Assembly: GCF_003626735.1 (NCBI RefSeq)
Contig: NZ_RBHX01000001.1
Coordinates: 2,356,001-2,420,000, forward strand
DNA: 64,000 nt
Source: Microbacterium sp. CGR2
Lineage (GTDB): Bacteria > Actinomycetota > Actinomycetes > Actinomycetales > Microbacteriaceae
Direction of reading: 5' to 3'
The translations under genes were made by a program, and so were the position numbers. Shown one piece after another: positions 50,299 through 57,775 of this stretch. Every line of letters starts with the position of its first letter. Positions within the stretch are counted from its first letter, which is position 1. The notes under the pieces were generated by a model. It was not told the origin of the DNA and did no database searches. It saw only the letters and a list, made by a program, of their open reading frames with translations.

Positions 50299-51525
50299 AT
50301 GACACCATCGCGCCACTTCGATCAGTCGTCGAAGCTCAAGAACGTTTTGTACGAGATTCGCGGAAACGCCCTCGTCGAGGCGGCGCGGCTGGAAGCCGAG
50401 GGCCACAATGTCCTCAAGCTGAACACCGGGAACCCGGCGATCTTCGGGTTCGATGCCCCGCACCAGATCGTGCACGACATGCTCGCCGCCGTCCCGACGG
50501 CTCACGGTTACAGCGACAGCAAGGGCATCATCTCCGCTCGTCGCGCCGTGGTCAGTCGCTATGAGCAGATCGAGGACTTCCCGCGGTTCGACCCCGACGA
50601 TGTCTTTCTCGGCAACGGCGTCTCCGAATTGATCACGATGACGATGCAGGCGCTGCTGGACGAAGGCGACGAGGTGCTCATCCCCGCGCCGGACTATCCG
50701 CTGTGGACAGCTATGACGAGCCTCGCCGGCGGTACGCCGGTGCACTACCTCTGCGACGAGGACGACGGCTGGCAGCCTGACCTCGAGGACATCCGATCGA
50801 AGATCACGCCTCGTACCAAGGCAATCGTGATCATCAACCCGAACAATCCGACCGGTGTGGTCTACTCCCGCGAGATTCTCGCGGGCATCGTGCAGATCGC
50901 GCGCGAGCACGAGTTGTTGCTGCTGTCGGATGAGATCTACGATCGGATCCTGTTCGACGGCGCTGAGCACATCCCGACGGCGACCCTCGCACCTGACCTG
51001 CTCTGCTTGACGTTCAACGGGCTCTCGAAGACCTACCGCGTGGCCGGATACCGATCGGGCTGGCTCGTCGTCACCGGGCCGCAGGGGCATGCGAAGGGCT
51101 TCCTCGAGGGGATCACGCTGCTGGCCTCCACGCGGCTGTGCCCCAACGTGCCGGCCCAGCACGCTGTGCAGGCCGCGCTCTCGGGCGTGCAGTCGATCGA
51201 TGCTCTGATCGCGCCGACCGGACGTCTGCACGAGCAGCGAGACATCGCATGGCAGGGGCTTGAGGCCATCCCCGGTGTGTCCTGCGTCAAGCCCGAGGGT
51301 GCGCTCTACGCCTTCCCTCGGCTCGACCCGAACGTGCACGAGATCCGCGATGACGCGAAGCTGGTCTACGACCTGCTTGTCGCCGAGCACATCCTGCTGG
51401 TCCAGGGCACCGGATTCAACTGGCCGACGCCCGATCACCTGCGCCTGGTCACTCTGCCCGAGCCGAGAGTATTGAGCGAAGCCGTCGAGCGACTGGGGAA
51501 TTTCCTCGCGAGTTATCGCCAGTAG
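50299..51525 (+). CDS. PLP-dependent aminotransferase, alanine aminotransferase-like (AlaA)
   Basis: This 408-residue fold-type I aminotransferase has LNTGNPAIFGFDAP, GYSDSKGIISARRAV, IPAPDYPLWTAM, INPNNPTGVVYS and LSDEIYDRILFD. The PLP lysine is in NGLSKTYRVAGYRSGWLV. These match AlaA/YfbQ-type enzymes that make alanine from pyruvate and glutamate. The C-terminus (LGNFLASYRQ) seems normal, yet its last 77 bp overlap the convergent CpaE-like gene. Specificity for alanine is inferred from similarity. Confidence 0.9.
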   Translation: MTPSRHFDQSSKLKNVLYEIRGNALVEAARLEAEGHNVLKLNTGNPAIFGFDAPHQIVHDMLAAVPTAHGYSDSKGIISARRAVVSRYEQIEDFPRFDPDDVFLGNGVSELITMTMQALLDEGDEVLIPAPDYPLWTAMTSLAGGTPVHYLCDEDDGWQPDLEDIRSKITPRTKAIVIINPNNPTGVVYSREILAGIVQIAREHELLLLSDEIYDRILFDGAEHIPTATLAPDLLCLTFNGLSKTYRVAGYRSGWLVVTGPQGHAKGFLEGITLLASTRLCPNVPAQHAVQAALSGVQSIDALIAPTGRLHEQRDIAWQGLEAIPGVSCVKPEGALYAFPRLDPNVHEIRDDAKLVYDLLVAEHILLVQGTGFNWPTPDHLRLVTLPEPRVLSEAVERLGNFLASYRQ

Positions 51526-52711
51526 GCGCCGCTCGTGCGCCGGCGGGCGCTGACGTCGACGCGGCAAGGCGGCGGACGGCGGCGACGAAGGGCGAGCGTG
51601 GCGTCACATCCGACATCGGCCGAGCGTGCAGCAGCGCTGCGTCGGCGGCCCTTTGGTCGAAGGGCAGGAACGAGACATCGGTGATGCCGGCGAATCGTTC
51701 GAGCGTGCGTCTCACCTGGCCCCGGGCGTCAATGCCCAAGGGGCCCGGACGGACCTGATTGACCACGACGGTGAGCGGTGTCGGAGAGACGATTCGCCGC
51801 AGCTCCGCATGGTCCCTGAGGAATCGACTGATGCCCAGAGGGTCTGCCGAGGCCACGGCGATGATGACGTCGGCTTCCCGCAGCACGGATGACGTTGCGG
51901 CATGACGGCGAGGACCTGCGAGGTCGTGGGTCACCTCATCGTCGGCGTCGAACGCGCCGGCGACGTCGACGACAGTCTCGTCGATCCAGTCGCGACACGC
52001 GCGGAGAGTCGCGGCCACGCGTGTGGACGAGAGCTCCGGCCACCGACTGGGCCGATTGATGCCGGGAAGCACCTCGACCTCACCTGCACTGCTGGCGACT
52101 GTCGTGGCGAGACGAGTGAGCTCCGCGGCGTCGAGGCCTCCCAGCTCTGCTCGTCGGCAGGCGGCGGCCATGCCCGGCGCGTCGTCGCTGAGCCCGAGCA
52201 GGAGAGCCAGCGACGGGGCGACGGTGTCAGCGTCGACCAGCGCCGAGCTTCGGCCGGCGCGAGCAAACTCGACGGCGAGTTGGATCGCGACTGTCGAGCG
52301 CCCCGGAGCGCCGTGCGGCCCCCACACCGCCGTCACACGGTGCGGGGCTTGGGCCGGAGTCGCGGGCGCGGTGGGGGAGTCTGCGGCCAATGCTGCCGCG
52401 ATCTCCCACCCTGCGGCCGCGACGGGCAGCGGATCTCCGAGGCCTAGGCGGCCCAGCAGACGGCTCTCCGGGCTACCGAGAGCGAGGATGCGCACCGCGG
52501 CCCGGTCGCAGGCGGCGACCAGCTCCGCCGTCAGAATTCCGCGTTCAGCGGGGACGATGATCGCCTGAGCGTCGGAGATCTGCGCGTCGGAGAGTTGCTC
52601 CCAGGGGTCGCGCGCCGATACGACTGCGACCACCCTGATGCCTTCCAGTTCGAGCTCGGCGGCGAGCTCATCGGCTCTCGGCGGTGCAATCGCCACCACG
52701 ACCGAGGTCAT
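51449..52711 (-). CDS. CpaE/MinD-like ATPase with altered P-loop
   Basis: This 420-residue protein has an N-terminal receiver-like or regulatory domain (1-115) and a ParA/MinD-type ATPase domain (125-370). The P-loop reads GPHGAPGRST at 131-140, with Arg138 where ATPases have the key lysine; the MinD signature lysine is also absent. Other elements (SSALVDADTVAPSLALLLGL, VVDVAGAFDADD, TPLTVVVNQVRPG) fit the family. Such changed P-loops occur in CpaE proteins of Tad pilus systems. The end runs 77 bp into the convergent aminotransferase gene. It overlaps the SAF-domain gene by 4 bp. Confidence 0.82.
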   Translation of the reverse strand: MTSVVVAIAPPRADELAAELELEGIRVVAVVSARDPWEQLSDAQISDAQAIIVPAERGILTAELVAACDRAAVRILALGSPESRLLGRLGLGDPLPVAAAGWEIAAALAADSPTAPATPAQAPHRVTAVWGPHGAPGRSTVAIQLAVEFARAGRSSALVDADTVAPSLALLLGLSDDAPGMAAACRRAELGGLDAAELTRLATTVASSAGEVEVLPGINRPSRWPELSSTRVAATLRACRDWIDETVVDVAGAFDADDEVTHDLAGPRRHAATSSVLREADVIIAVASADPLGISRFLRDHAELRRIVSPTPLTVVVNQVRPGPLGIDARGQVRRTLERFAGITDVSFLPFDQRAADAALLHARPMSDVTPRSPFVAAVRRLAASTSAPAGARAAPTGDNSRGNSPVARRLRSILSARAE

Positions 52712-53328
52712 GGCTCTGCCCGGACGGGAACGACAGACAGAGCGGCTCCACCGGTGACCGCAGCGAGCACATCTGCGACATCGGCCCTGTCGATCACGAT
52801 CTCGACCTGGGTGCCTGCGTCGGCGAGCACTCCGTCGGTCTCGAGCACGGTTCGGACGATGACATCCGCGACCAGAATGCGAGGAGCGTCATAGGAGCGC
52901 CCGTCATCCAAGGGCGGCGCGTGCCAGAGTTCGACCACCGTGCCGGGCTCGACATCCTCGGGGATGCCCGTCGTGCTCTCGACTACGATCGTCGTGCTGC
53001 GGTTGGCATCGGCTGGAGCGGCCACCGCGACGGGCACGATCTCCCCTTTCCACACCGTCCGCGACGCTACCTGTCCCGGCTGGAGGTCTTGAGGGCCGAG
53101 GTAGTCGTCCGTCAGGGCACCGAGACCGACTTCGACCACTTGGAAGTCGCCGGAGGCGAGCGTTTCTCCCTTCGTGATCGTCCTGCTGGCCAGAAGCACG
53201 GGCGTCGCATCGTCGGAGGCGGAGACGATGAACCACACGCCGCTGATGGAAAGAGCCACCAAGGCGATGCCGATGAGGAAACGGACATCACCCCAGAAGG
53301 CGCGTCGGGGGCGGAGAGGGGTAGCCAT
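52708..53328 (-). CDS. SAF-domain protein, CpaB/RcpC-like, membrane anchored
   Basis: This 206-residue protein has one N-terminal helix (FLIGIALVALSISGVWFIVS) and then a SAF domain (about 50-115, SRTITKGETLASGDFQVVEV, GQVASRTVWKGEIVP), followed by a small beta domain. This is the CpaB/RcpC layout of Tad pilus or flagellar P-ring-type assembly proteins. ATG 53328 is supported by homology; a longer frame exists. It is made with the CpaE-like ATPase, but no secretin, prepilin or TadA gene is in the window, so the pair's role is unknown. Confidence 0.82.
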   Translation of the reverse strand: MATPLRPRRAFWGDVRFLIGIALVALSISGVWFIVSASDDATPVLLASRTITKGETLASGDFQVVEVGLGALTDDYLGPQDLQPGQVASRTVWKGEIVPVAVAAPADANRSTTIVVESTTGIPEDVEPGTVVELWHAPPLDDGRSYDAPRILVADVIVRTVLETDGVLADAGTQVEIVIDRADVADVLAAVTGGAALSVVPVRAEP

Positions 53329-53413
53329 GGCGACATGGTCACAGAAATCCGCCGAGCACCTCATGAGTTATCCACAGGGCGTGCCAAGCGTGGGGTCCGA
53401 GCCGCGGGTGGGG

Positions 53414-53419
53414 AACAAT
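53414..53419 (+). promoter_or_regulatory. -10 element AACAAT, leaderless start at 53426
   Basis: AACAAT ends 6 nt before ATG 53426, the same arrangement as before ahcY. It decides between this ATG and the longer upstream frame. Confidence 0.5.
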
Positions 53420-53425
53420 GGAGAC

Positions 53426-53704
53426 ATGGCACATGCCCCCGCGCCCGCCCCGCGATTCCTCGCGCCTGCCCAGGTGGCCGAGTTGTTGAGCATCAGCGTG
53501 GACGAGGTGATCGCGCTGGTCCTCGAAGGACGGTTGCGCGGGTCGCAGGTCGGCTCCCCGCAGCGCTGGCGGATCGAGGAGTCGAGTCTGCGGGACTACC
53601 TGTCGGAGCAGTCCGAAGATGCCAGAAGAATGGCGCTCTGGCGGCAGTCTCAGGCGGCGAGCTTTCCCGAGGTGTGGGGAGTCTCCTCTGTTCAGGGCAT
53701 CTGA
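53426..53704 (+). CDS. Small helix-turn-helix protein, excisionase/MerR-like
   Basis: This 92-residue protein has RFLAPAQVAELLSISVDEVI, then VLEGRLRGSQVGSPQRWRIE and SSLRDYLSEQ. That is the winged HTH fold of excisionase (HTH_17) proteins, with the wing residues RWRIEE. No phage or integrase is nearby, and homologues of this kind are common chromosomal genes in actinobacteria, so it is probably a small regulator. It is divergent from the CpaB-like gene and overlaps the convergent gene by 13 bp. Confidence 0.82.
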   Translation: MAHAPAPAPRFLAPAQVAELLSISVDEVIALVLEGRLRGSQVGSPQRWRIEESSLRDYLSEQSEDARRMALWRQSQAASFPEVWGVSSVQGI

Positions 53705-54303
53705 CTGCCGGGGGTTCGCACGGCTGTCACCGCTGTGAAGGGGATGAGCCGAAACCCCTGAACCGCGCCGGCGCGACGGGCTTCCCCAGCGTCGTGAAGG
53801 GCGAGATCGAGATGGTCCGCCGCGGCGCGGTCGATCGTCCCGTGCACGTCTTCGCCGACGAGCGTGCTGATGTGCACGGGTACCCGACGCCGTGCGAGAT
53901 CGCGCATCACGAAGCCGAGCGTCATCCGTTCCCGAAGTTCGTGGCCTTGCGGATCCGTCTGTTCCAGGCTCGACAGGATCATGCCGTGGTCGAGGGTCAG
54001 CCCTGTGATCGCATGCTGCGGGATGATCAGGGTCGGCCGGGGGAGGCGGGGCCCGGTGCCCACGCGAGAGATCGCAGCGATCCAGTCGGCCCCCATGGCC
54101 TCCAGCGTGACGGGAAGGCGCTGCCCGTCGCCGAGATCGAGCGTGGCGTCGGCGCCGGTGGCACATAGCACTCGCAGACGAGCGCGCAGTTCGAGCCGCG
54201 AGATGCGCAACCGTTCGGATTCTGCGTCGAGCGCTGCGCGCTCGGCCTCCCACTCGGAGGCCAGCTGGCCCTCGAGCTCTTCGAACAGGCGATCCCAATG
54301 CAC
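53692..54303 (-). CDS. Hypothetical protein, helical N-terminus and two beta-rich modules
   Basis: I do not recognise a family for this 203-residue protein. A charged helix (HWDRLFEELEGQLASEWEAE, about 2-45) is followed by two modules of 60-70 residues rich in strands (TGADATLDLGDGQRLPVTLE and RRVPVHISTLVGEDVHGTID), a pseudo-repeat possibly from duplication. There is no signal peptide or membrane segment. GTG 54303 follows TACTGT by 7 nt. It lies between the HTH gene and the Rv3235-like gene. Confidence 0.7.
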   Translation of the reverse strand: MHWDRLFEELEGQLASEWEAERAALDAESERLRISRLELRARLRVLCATGADATLDLGDGQRLPVTLEAMGADWIAAISRVGTGPRLPRPTLIIPQHAITGLTLDHGMILSSLEQTDPQGHELRERMTLGFVMRDLARRRVPVHISTLVGEDVHGTIDRAAADHLDLALHDAGEARRAGAVQGFRLIPFTAVTAVRTPGSQMP

Positions 54304-54310
54304 TCGATCG

Positions 54311-54316
54311 ACAGTA
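54311..54316 (-). promoter_or_regulatory. -10 element TACTGT, leaderless start at 54303
   Basis: Minus-strand TACTGT ends 7 nt before GTG 54303. The rest of this 128-bp divergent gap is relatively AT-rich and probably also holds the promoter for the Rv3235-like gene, which I could not define. Confidence 0.5.
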
Positions 54317-54431
54317 GGCGACCGTGATATCCGATGTACGAGTTATCCACATTCTTTCCTCCCAGCCGGATTCGCCTCCACCCCACCGTGCTGTACTGGC
54401 TCGCAGTTCTACCGGATCGAGAGTTCAGATC

Positions 54432-54818
54432 ATGACGCTTCACGAGTACTTCGCACCGCAACCGACTCCCACCGTCGAGCTTCCCGACCCCGCGCCGCTT
54501 CTGCGCAGTCTGACGCGCGGCGTGCTGGAGGTGCTCGCAGGCGTGCGAGAAGTCGACCAGCTCGCCCGATGGTTCAGCGAAGATGCGTTCCGAAGCCTGG
54601 TGGCCCGCTCCAACCTGTCGGCGCGGGCTCGAAGCGCGCGCGGAGTTCCGCCCGCGCGTCCGAGTTTCGAGATCCGGTCTCTGCGGGTGACGGAGCCTCT
54701 CGACGGCATCATCGAGGCAGTGGTGGTCGTGACAGGGCCAGGGCGCACCCGAGCGGTGGCGATCCGACTCGAAGGACTGGATCATCGGTGGCGCGCGAGC
54801 TCGCTGGCAGTGCTCTGA
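54432..54818 (+). CDS. Rv3235-like family protein
   Basis: This 128-residue protein has helix-rich VLEVLAGVREVDQLARWFSE and a beta segment FEIRSLRVTEPLDGIIEAVV ending in GLDHRWRASSLAVL. Size, motif order and gene position (between secA and pdtaS) fit the Rv3235 family of unknown function. The second half resembles small NTF2-like folds. ATG 54432 is chosen as the first plausible start; no good Shine-Dalgarno or -10 box is apparent. Confidence 0.8.
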   Translation: MTLHEYFAPQPTPTVELPDPAPLLRSLTRGVLEVLAGVREVDQLARWFSEDAFRSLVARSNLSARARSARGVPPARPSFEIRSLRVTEPLDGIIEAVVVVTGPGRTRAVAIRLEGLDHRWRASSLAVL

Positions 54819-54830
54819 GTGATCTGACTC

Positions 54831-54836
54831 TAGGCT
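54831..54836 (+). promoter_or_regulatory. -10 element TAGGCT for pdtaS, leaderless
   Basis: TAGGCT ends 6 nt before GTG 54843. Confidence 0.6.
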
Positions 54837-54842
54837 GGTGAC

Positions 54843-56327
54843 GTGTCAACCCTCAGCGATCTCGCCCATGCCCAGGGCCGTCTGAACGACGGCGACGTTG
54901 AGTGGCTGCACAGGCTCGCCGGCGACGGCCAGCTCCTCGCCGACCTCGCCTCGGCAGACATCGTCGTCTGGATACAGACGGAAGACGGTTCCTTCATCGC
55001 CGTGGCCCACGCCAGGCCGAGCGGGGCGGCGACTCTGTTCTATCGCGACATCGTGGGCGAGCGGGTGCGACCGCAGTGGCGTACGCAGGTTCAGGGCGCG
55101 TTCGAGTCCGCCGAGATCGTCGACTCGTCCTCACCGGATTGGTTCGAGGAGACGCCTACGCGAGTGCGCGCCGTCCCCATCATCCGAGAGCGGCGCGGAG
55201 GCGATGCCGCGCCGACCGTCATCGGAGTGGTCACCAGACACACCAATCTCGGTGAGGCCCGCACGCCCTCGCGCCAGCAGATCACTTTCGAGGAGTGCGC
55301 CGACGATCTCTTCCGGATGATCGCCGACGGCAGTTTCCCCGATCTCGCGGCTCCGACGTCGCCGCGTCGCGGGGCGCCACGTGCGTCGGACGGGCTGATC
55401 CGCATCGATGTCGACGGAATCACCACATTCGCCAGCCCCAACGCTCTCTCCGCGTTCAATCGAATGGGTTTCGATGATGAGCTCGAGGGGGAGTCCCTCG
55501 CCGAGGTGACGACGAGGCTGGTGCCCCCGTCTCGGCAAGTCGACGAGTCGCTTCCGGTCGTCGTCACCGGGCGCGCGCCCTGGCGCACCGACATCGAGGC
55601 CAGGGGCGTGACGGTGTCGTTGCGAGCGATCCCGCTCAAAGACCACGGGACGCGCATCGGTGCGATTCTGCTCTGTCGCGACGTGTCGGAGCTGCGTCAC
55701 CAGGAGCAGGAGCTCATCACCAAGGATGCGACGATCCGCGAGATCCATCACCGGGTGAAGAACAATCTCCAGACCGTCGCATCGCTGCTGCGCATCCAGG
55801 CGCGCCGCACGCACTCCGACGAGGCGCGCGAGGCCCTCACGCAGGCGATGCGCCGAGTGGACTCGATCGCGGTCGTGCACGACACGCTCGCCCAGGGTCT
55901 GACGCAGAAGGTCGACTTCGACGAGGTCTTCCATCGTGTGCTCAAGCTTGTCGCCGAGGTCGCGTCCGCGCCCAACACGCGTGCCCGGACGCACTCCACC
56001 GGACGGTTCGGTGTGCTGCCCAGCGAATATGCGACTCCGCTGGCGCTGGCACTCACCGAAGTCGTGACCAACGCCGTCGAGCACGGTCTCGCGGGGCGTG
56101 AAGGGTCAGTGACGATCGACGCGACCAGGACAGAAGACAATCTGCGCGTGACGGTGCATGACACAGGGCTCGGTCTGCCCGAGGGGCGGATCGGCCAGGG
56201 GCTCGGCACGCAGATCATCCGCACGCTCATCCAAGGCGAACTCGGGGGGACGATCGAGTGGCGCGGGAGTGATGGCGAGGGCACCGAAGTGGTCATCGAC
56301 ATCCCACTGCGCTGGCTCGAGCACTGA
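54843..56327 (+). CDS. pdtaS: Sensor histidine kinase PdtaS
   Basis: This 494-residue cytosolic kinase has an N-terminal GAF-type sensor (about 1-150), a PAS domain (about 180-285, LIRIDVDGITTFASPNALSA), and a HisKA_2 region with EIHHRVKNNLQTVASLLRIQ where His302/303 is phosphorylated. The ATPase domain (about 385-490) has VVTNAVEHGLAGR and GLGLPEGRIGQGLG. It matches Rv3220c, which signals to the RNA-binding antiterminator PdtaR. That partner is not in this window. GTG 54843 is supported by the leaderless -10 box. whiB1 is convergent. Confidence 0.95.
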   Translation: MSTLSDLAHAQGRLNDGDVEWLHRLAGDGQLLADLASADIVVWIQTEDGSFIAVAHARPSGAATLFYRDIVGERVRPQWRTQVQGAFESAEIVDSSSPDWFEETPTRVRAVPIIRERRGGDAAPTVIGVVTRHTNLGEARTPSRQQITFEECADDLFRMIADGSFPDLAAPTSPRRGAPRASDGLIRIDVDGITTFASPNALSAFNRMGFDDELEGESLAEVTTRLVPPSRQVDESLPVVVTGRAPWRTDIEARGVTVSLRAIPLKDHGTRIGAILLCRDVSELRHQEQELITKDATIREIHHRVKNNLQTVASLLRIQARRTHSDEAREALTQAMRRVDSIAVVHDTLAQGLTQKVDFDEVFHRVLKLVAEVASAPNTRARTHSTGRFGVLPSEYATPLALALTEVVTNAVEHGLAGREGSVTIDATRTEDNLRVTVHDTGLGLPEGRIGQGLGTQIIRTLIQGELGGTIEWRGSDGEGTEVVIDIPLRWLEH

Positions 56328-56329
56328 GC

Positions 56330-56366
56330 GGCCGCTTTCGAGCAGGACGAGCACGCGAAAGCGGCC
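56330..56366. terminator. First of two overlapping hairpins between pdtaS and whiB1
   Basis: GGCCGCTTTCG (56330-56340) pairs with CGAAAGCGGCC (56356-56366). It begins just after the pdtaS stop. Its 3' arm shares GCGGCC with the next hairpin, so only one of the two can form at a time. Confidence 0.55.
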
Positions 56367-56387
56367 TGAGACCAGGTCTCAGGCCGC
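56361..56387. terminator. Second hairpin between pdtaS and whiB1
   Basis: GCGGCCTGAGACC (56361-56373) and GGTCTCAGGCCGC (56375-56387) form a perfect 13-bp palindrome around one base. It lies 11 bp from the whiB1 stop and may end transcription from that side. Confidence 0.55.
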
Positions 56388-56398
56388 GTCGGTGAAGG

Positions 56399-56647
56399 TC
56401 AGGAAGCGCGGCGGGCGCGTGCAGCGCGGCGCTTCAGCGCGCGGCGCTCGTCTTCGGACAGCCCGCCCCATACGCCAGAGTCCTGGCTGCTCTCGAGTGC
56501 GTACTGCAAGCAGATCTCGGTGACCGTGCACGTCGCACAGACGGTCTTCGCCTTCTCGATCTGGTCGACGGCCGGGCCGGTGTTCCCGACGGGGAAGAAC
56601 AGCTCGGGATCGACAGTCAGGCAGGCGGCCTTGTCGCGCCAGTCCAT
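56399..56647 (-). CDS. whiB1: WhiB-family iron-sulfur regulator, WhiB1 type
   Basis: This 82-residue protein has DWRDKAACLTVDPELFFPVG with the first cluster cysteine, then VCATCTVTEICLQYALE with the C-x2-C-x5-C triplet, the turn GVWGGLSEDERRALK and a basic tail RRAARARRAS for DNA contact. Length and sequence match WhiB1 (84 residues in M. tuberculosis), an essential nitric-oxide-responsive [4Fe-4S] regulator bound to the primary sigma factor. ATG 56647 has GAGGAG upstream, so it is leadered. Its neighbour pdtaS is also adjacent in mycobacteria. Confidence 0.95.
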   Translation of the reverse strand: MDWRDKAACLTVDPELFFPVGNTGPAVDQIEKAKTVCATCTVTEICLQYALESSQDSGVWGGLSEDERRALKRRAARARRAS

Positions 56648-56719
56648 GGGGGCTCCTCGGTGTGGATTCGAGCTTCCGCGATGCGGCGGCTCAGATTCGG
56701 GTGACCGTTCGGGGTCGGC

Positions 56720-56725
56720 TACCCT
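56720..56725 (+). promoter_or_regulatory. -10 element TACCCT before an 8-codon frame
   Basis: TACCCT ends 6 nt before ATG 56732, the same geometry as at real genes, but the frame it starts is only 8 codons long. It lies upstream of the membrane protein at 56879. Confidence 0.4.
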
Positions 56726-56731
56726 GGTGAA

Positions 56732-56758
56732 ATGCGGACGGACGCCCGCGAATCGTGA
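56732..56758 (+). CDS. Possible 8-residue leaderless leader peptide
   Basis: The frame encodes MRTDARES and stops right before a hairpin GCGGGCG/CGCCCGC (56760-56766 with 56770-56776). A leader-plus-attenuator for the gene at 56879 is conceivable. Too short to judge by composition. Confidence 0.3.
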   Translation: MRTDARES

Positions 56759-56878
56759 TGCGGGCGAAGCGCCCGCCCCACGCCGCTGTGGGAGCACATG
56801 ACGCTGTCTATTCTGTTACATGAAACCTGCGAAATCAAGGGTTTTCCGCCTTCTCACTCGATTCTCAGGAGACCCATC

Positions 56879-57265
56879 GTGCACGCACCACGCCTCGCCT
56901 TCGCGGCCGCCGCTCTGCTCGCGGCGGAAGGAGCAGCACTCGTCGTCTTCGCACTGATCGAGGTCGCGGGGCTGGGCGCCGGCGATGCGGCGTCGCTCCC
57001 TACTGCGGTGGCTCTGATCGTGCTCACCCTCATCGGGGCCGCTGCTCTGTTCGCGTTCGCTTTCGGGGTACGCGCGGGTCGCTCGTGGGCACGGTCAGGC
57101 GGAGTGGTCGTGCAGGTGCTGGCCATCGCGCTCGCCTTGGCGTCGCTGACTGTTCACCCGGTCCTCTGGGCGTTCACCGTGGGCGTCGGGCTGCCCGGCC
57201 TGCTGGGCTTCGCCCTGCTGATCGCGAGCGCTCGTCGCGAGGCCGAGCGACCGGAAGCCGACTGA
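56879..57265 (+). CDS. Small membrane protein, four helices, unknown function
   Basis: This 128-residue protein has about four membrane helices (LAFAAAALLAAEGAALVVFA, PTAVALIVLTLIGAAALFAF, GGVVVQVLAIALALASLTV, LWAFTVGVGLPGLLGFALLI) and a charged C-terminus. I recognise no family beyond general actinobacterial small membrane proteins. GTG 56879 has CAGGAGA a few bases before it and is preferred over the in-frame upstream codons. It is convergent with bcp. Its 5' region holds a possible mini-ORF and hairpin. Confidence 0.7.
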   Translation: MHAPRLAFAAAALLAAEGAALVVFALIEVAGLGAGDAASLPTAVALIVLTLIGAAALFAFAFGVRAGRSWARSGGVVVQVLAIALALASLTVHPVLWAFTVGVGLPGLLGFALLIASARREAERPEAD

Positions 57266-57289
57266 TCCGCCGAGAGACGCGGGTAAGGC

Positions 57290-57763
57290 TCAGCCGTCGA
57301 GGCCGAGGAGTTTCCGCACGCGTGCGACGTGTCCCGTGGCCTTGACGTTGTAAAGGGCGAGACGAACGGTGCCGTCTTCGTCGAGCACGAAGGTGGAGCG
57401 GATGACGCCCTCGACGACCTTGCCGTAGTTGAGCTTCTCGCCCCAGACGCCGTAGGCGGAATGCACAGAATGGTCGGGATCGCTGAGCAAGGTGAACGTC
57501 AGTCCGTCTCGGTCGCGGAACTCCGCGAGCTTGGAGGGCTCGTCGCGCGATATGCCCACGACCCGGTACCCGGCACCCTCGAGCGAGGAGATGTTGTCCC
57601 GGAAGTCGCACGCCTGCGTGGTGCACCCCGGTGTCATCGCCGCCGGATAGAAGTAGAGCACGACTTTCTGGCCACGCAGATCGGCGAGACCGACGGGGGA
57701 GCCGCCCTGGTCGAGGAGCGTGAAGTCGGGGGCTGCGGTTCCGGGTTCGAGGCGCTGAGTCAC
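57290..57763 (-). CDS. bcp: Thiol peroxidase, Bcp/PrxQ-type peroxiredoxin
   Basis: This 157-residue peroxiredoxin reduces peroxides with thioredoxin. The peroxidatic cysteine is in YPAAMTPGCTTQACDFRDN, with the resolving cysteine five residues later (CTTQAC), the PrxQ pattern. APDFTLLDQGGSPVGLADLR and STFVLDEDGTVRLALYNVKA complete the fold. GTG 57763 follows TAGGCT by 6 nt, and the first three bases of that box are the rsgA stop. Confidence 0.95.
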   Translation of the reverse strand: MTQRLEPGTAAPDFTLLDQGGSPVGLADLRGQKVVLYFYPAAMTPGCTTQACDFRDNISSLEGAGYRVVGISRDEPSKLAEFRDRDGLTFTLLSDPDHSVHSAYGVWGEKLNYGKVVEGVIRSTFVLDEDGTVRLALYNVKATGHVARVRKLLGLDG

Positions 57764-57769
57764 GGAGCC

Positions 57770-57775
57770 AGCCTA
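57770..57775 (-). promoter_or_regulatory. -10 element TAGGCT made from the rsgA stop codon
   Basis: On the minus strand the TAG stop of rsgA (57775-57773) continues as TAGGCT, ending 6 nt before GTG 57763 of bcp. Confidence 0.6.

Noticed and set aside
53426..53704. Excisionase-like gene as a sign of a prophage or integrative element
   Set aside because: No integrase, attachment-site repeat, tRNA or phage gene is near, and the flanks are a conserved chromosomal block.
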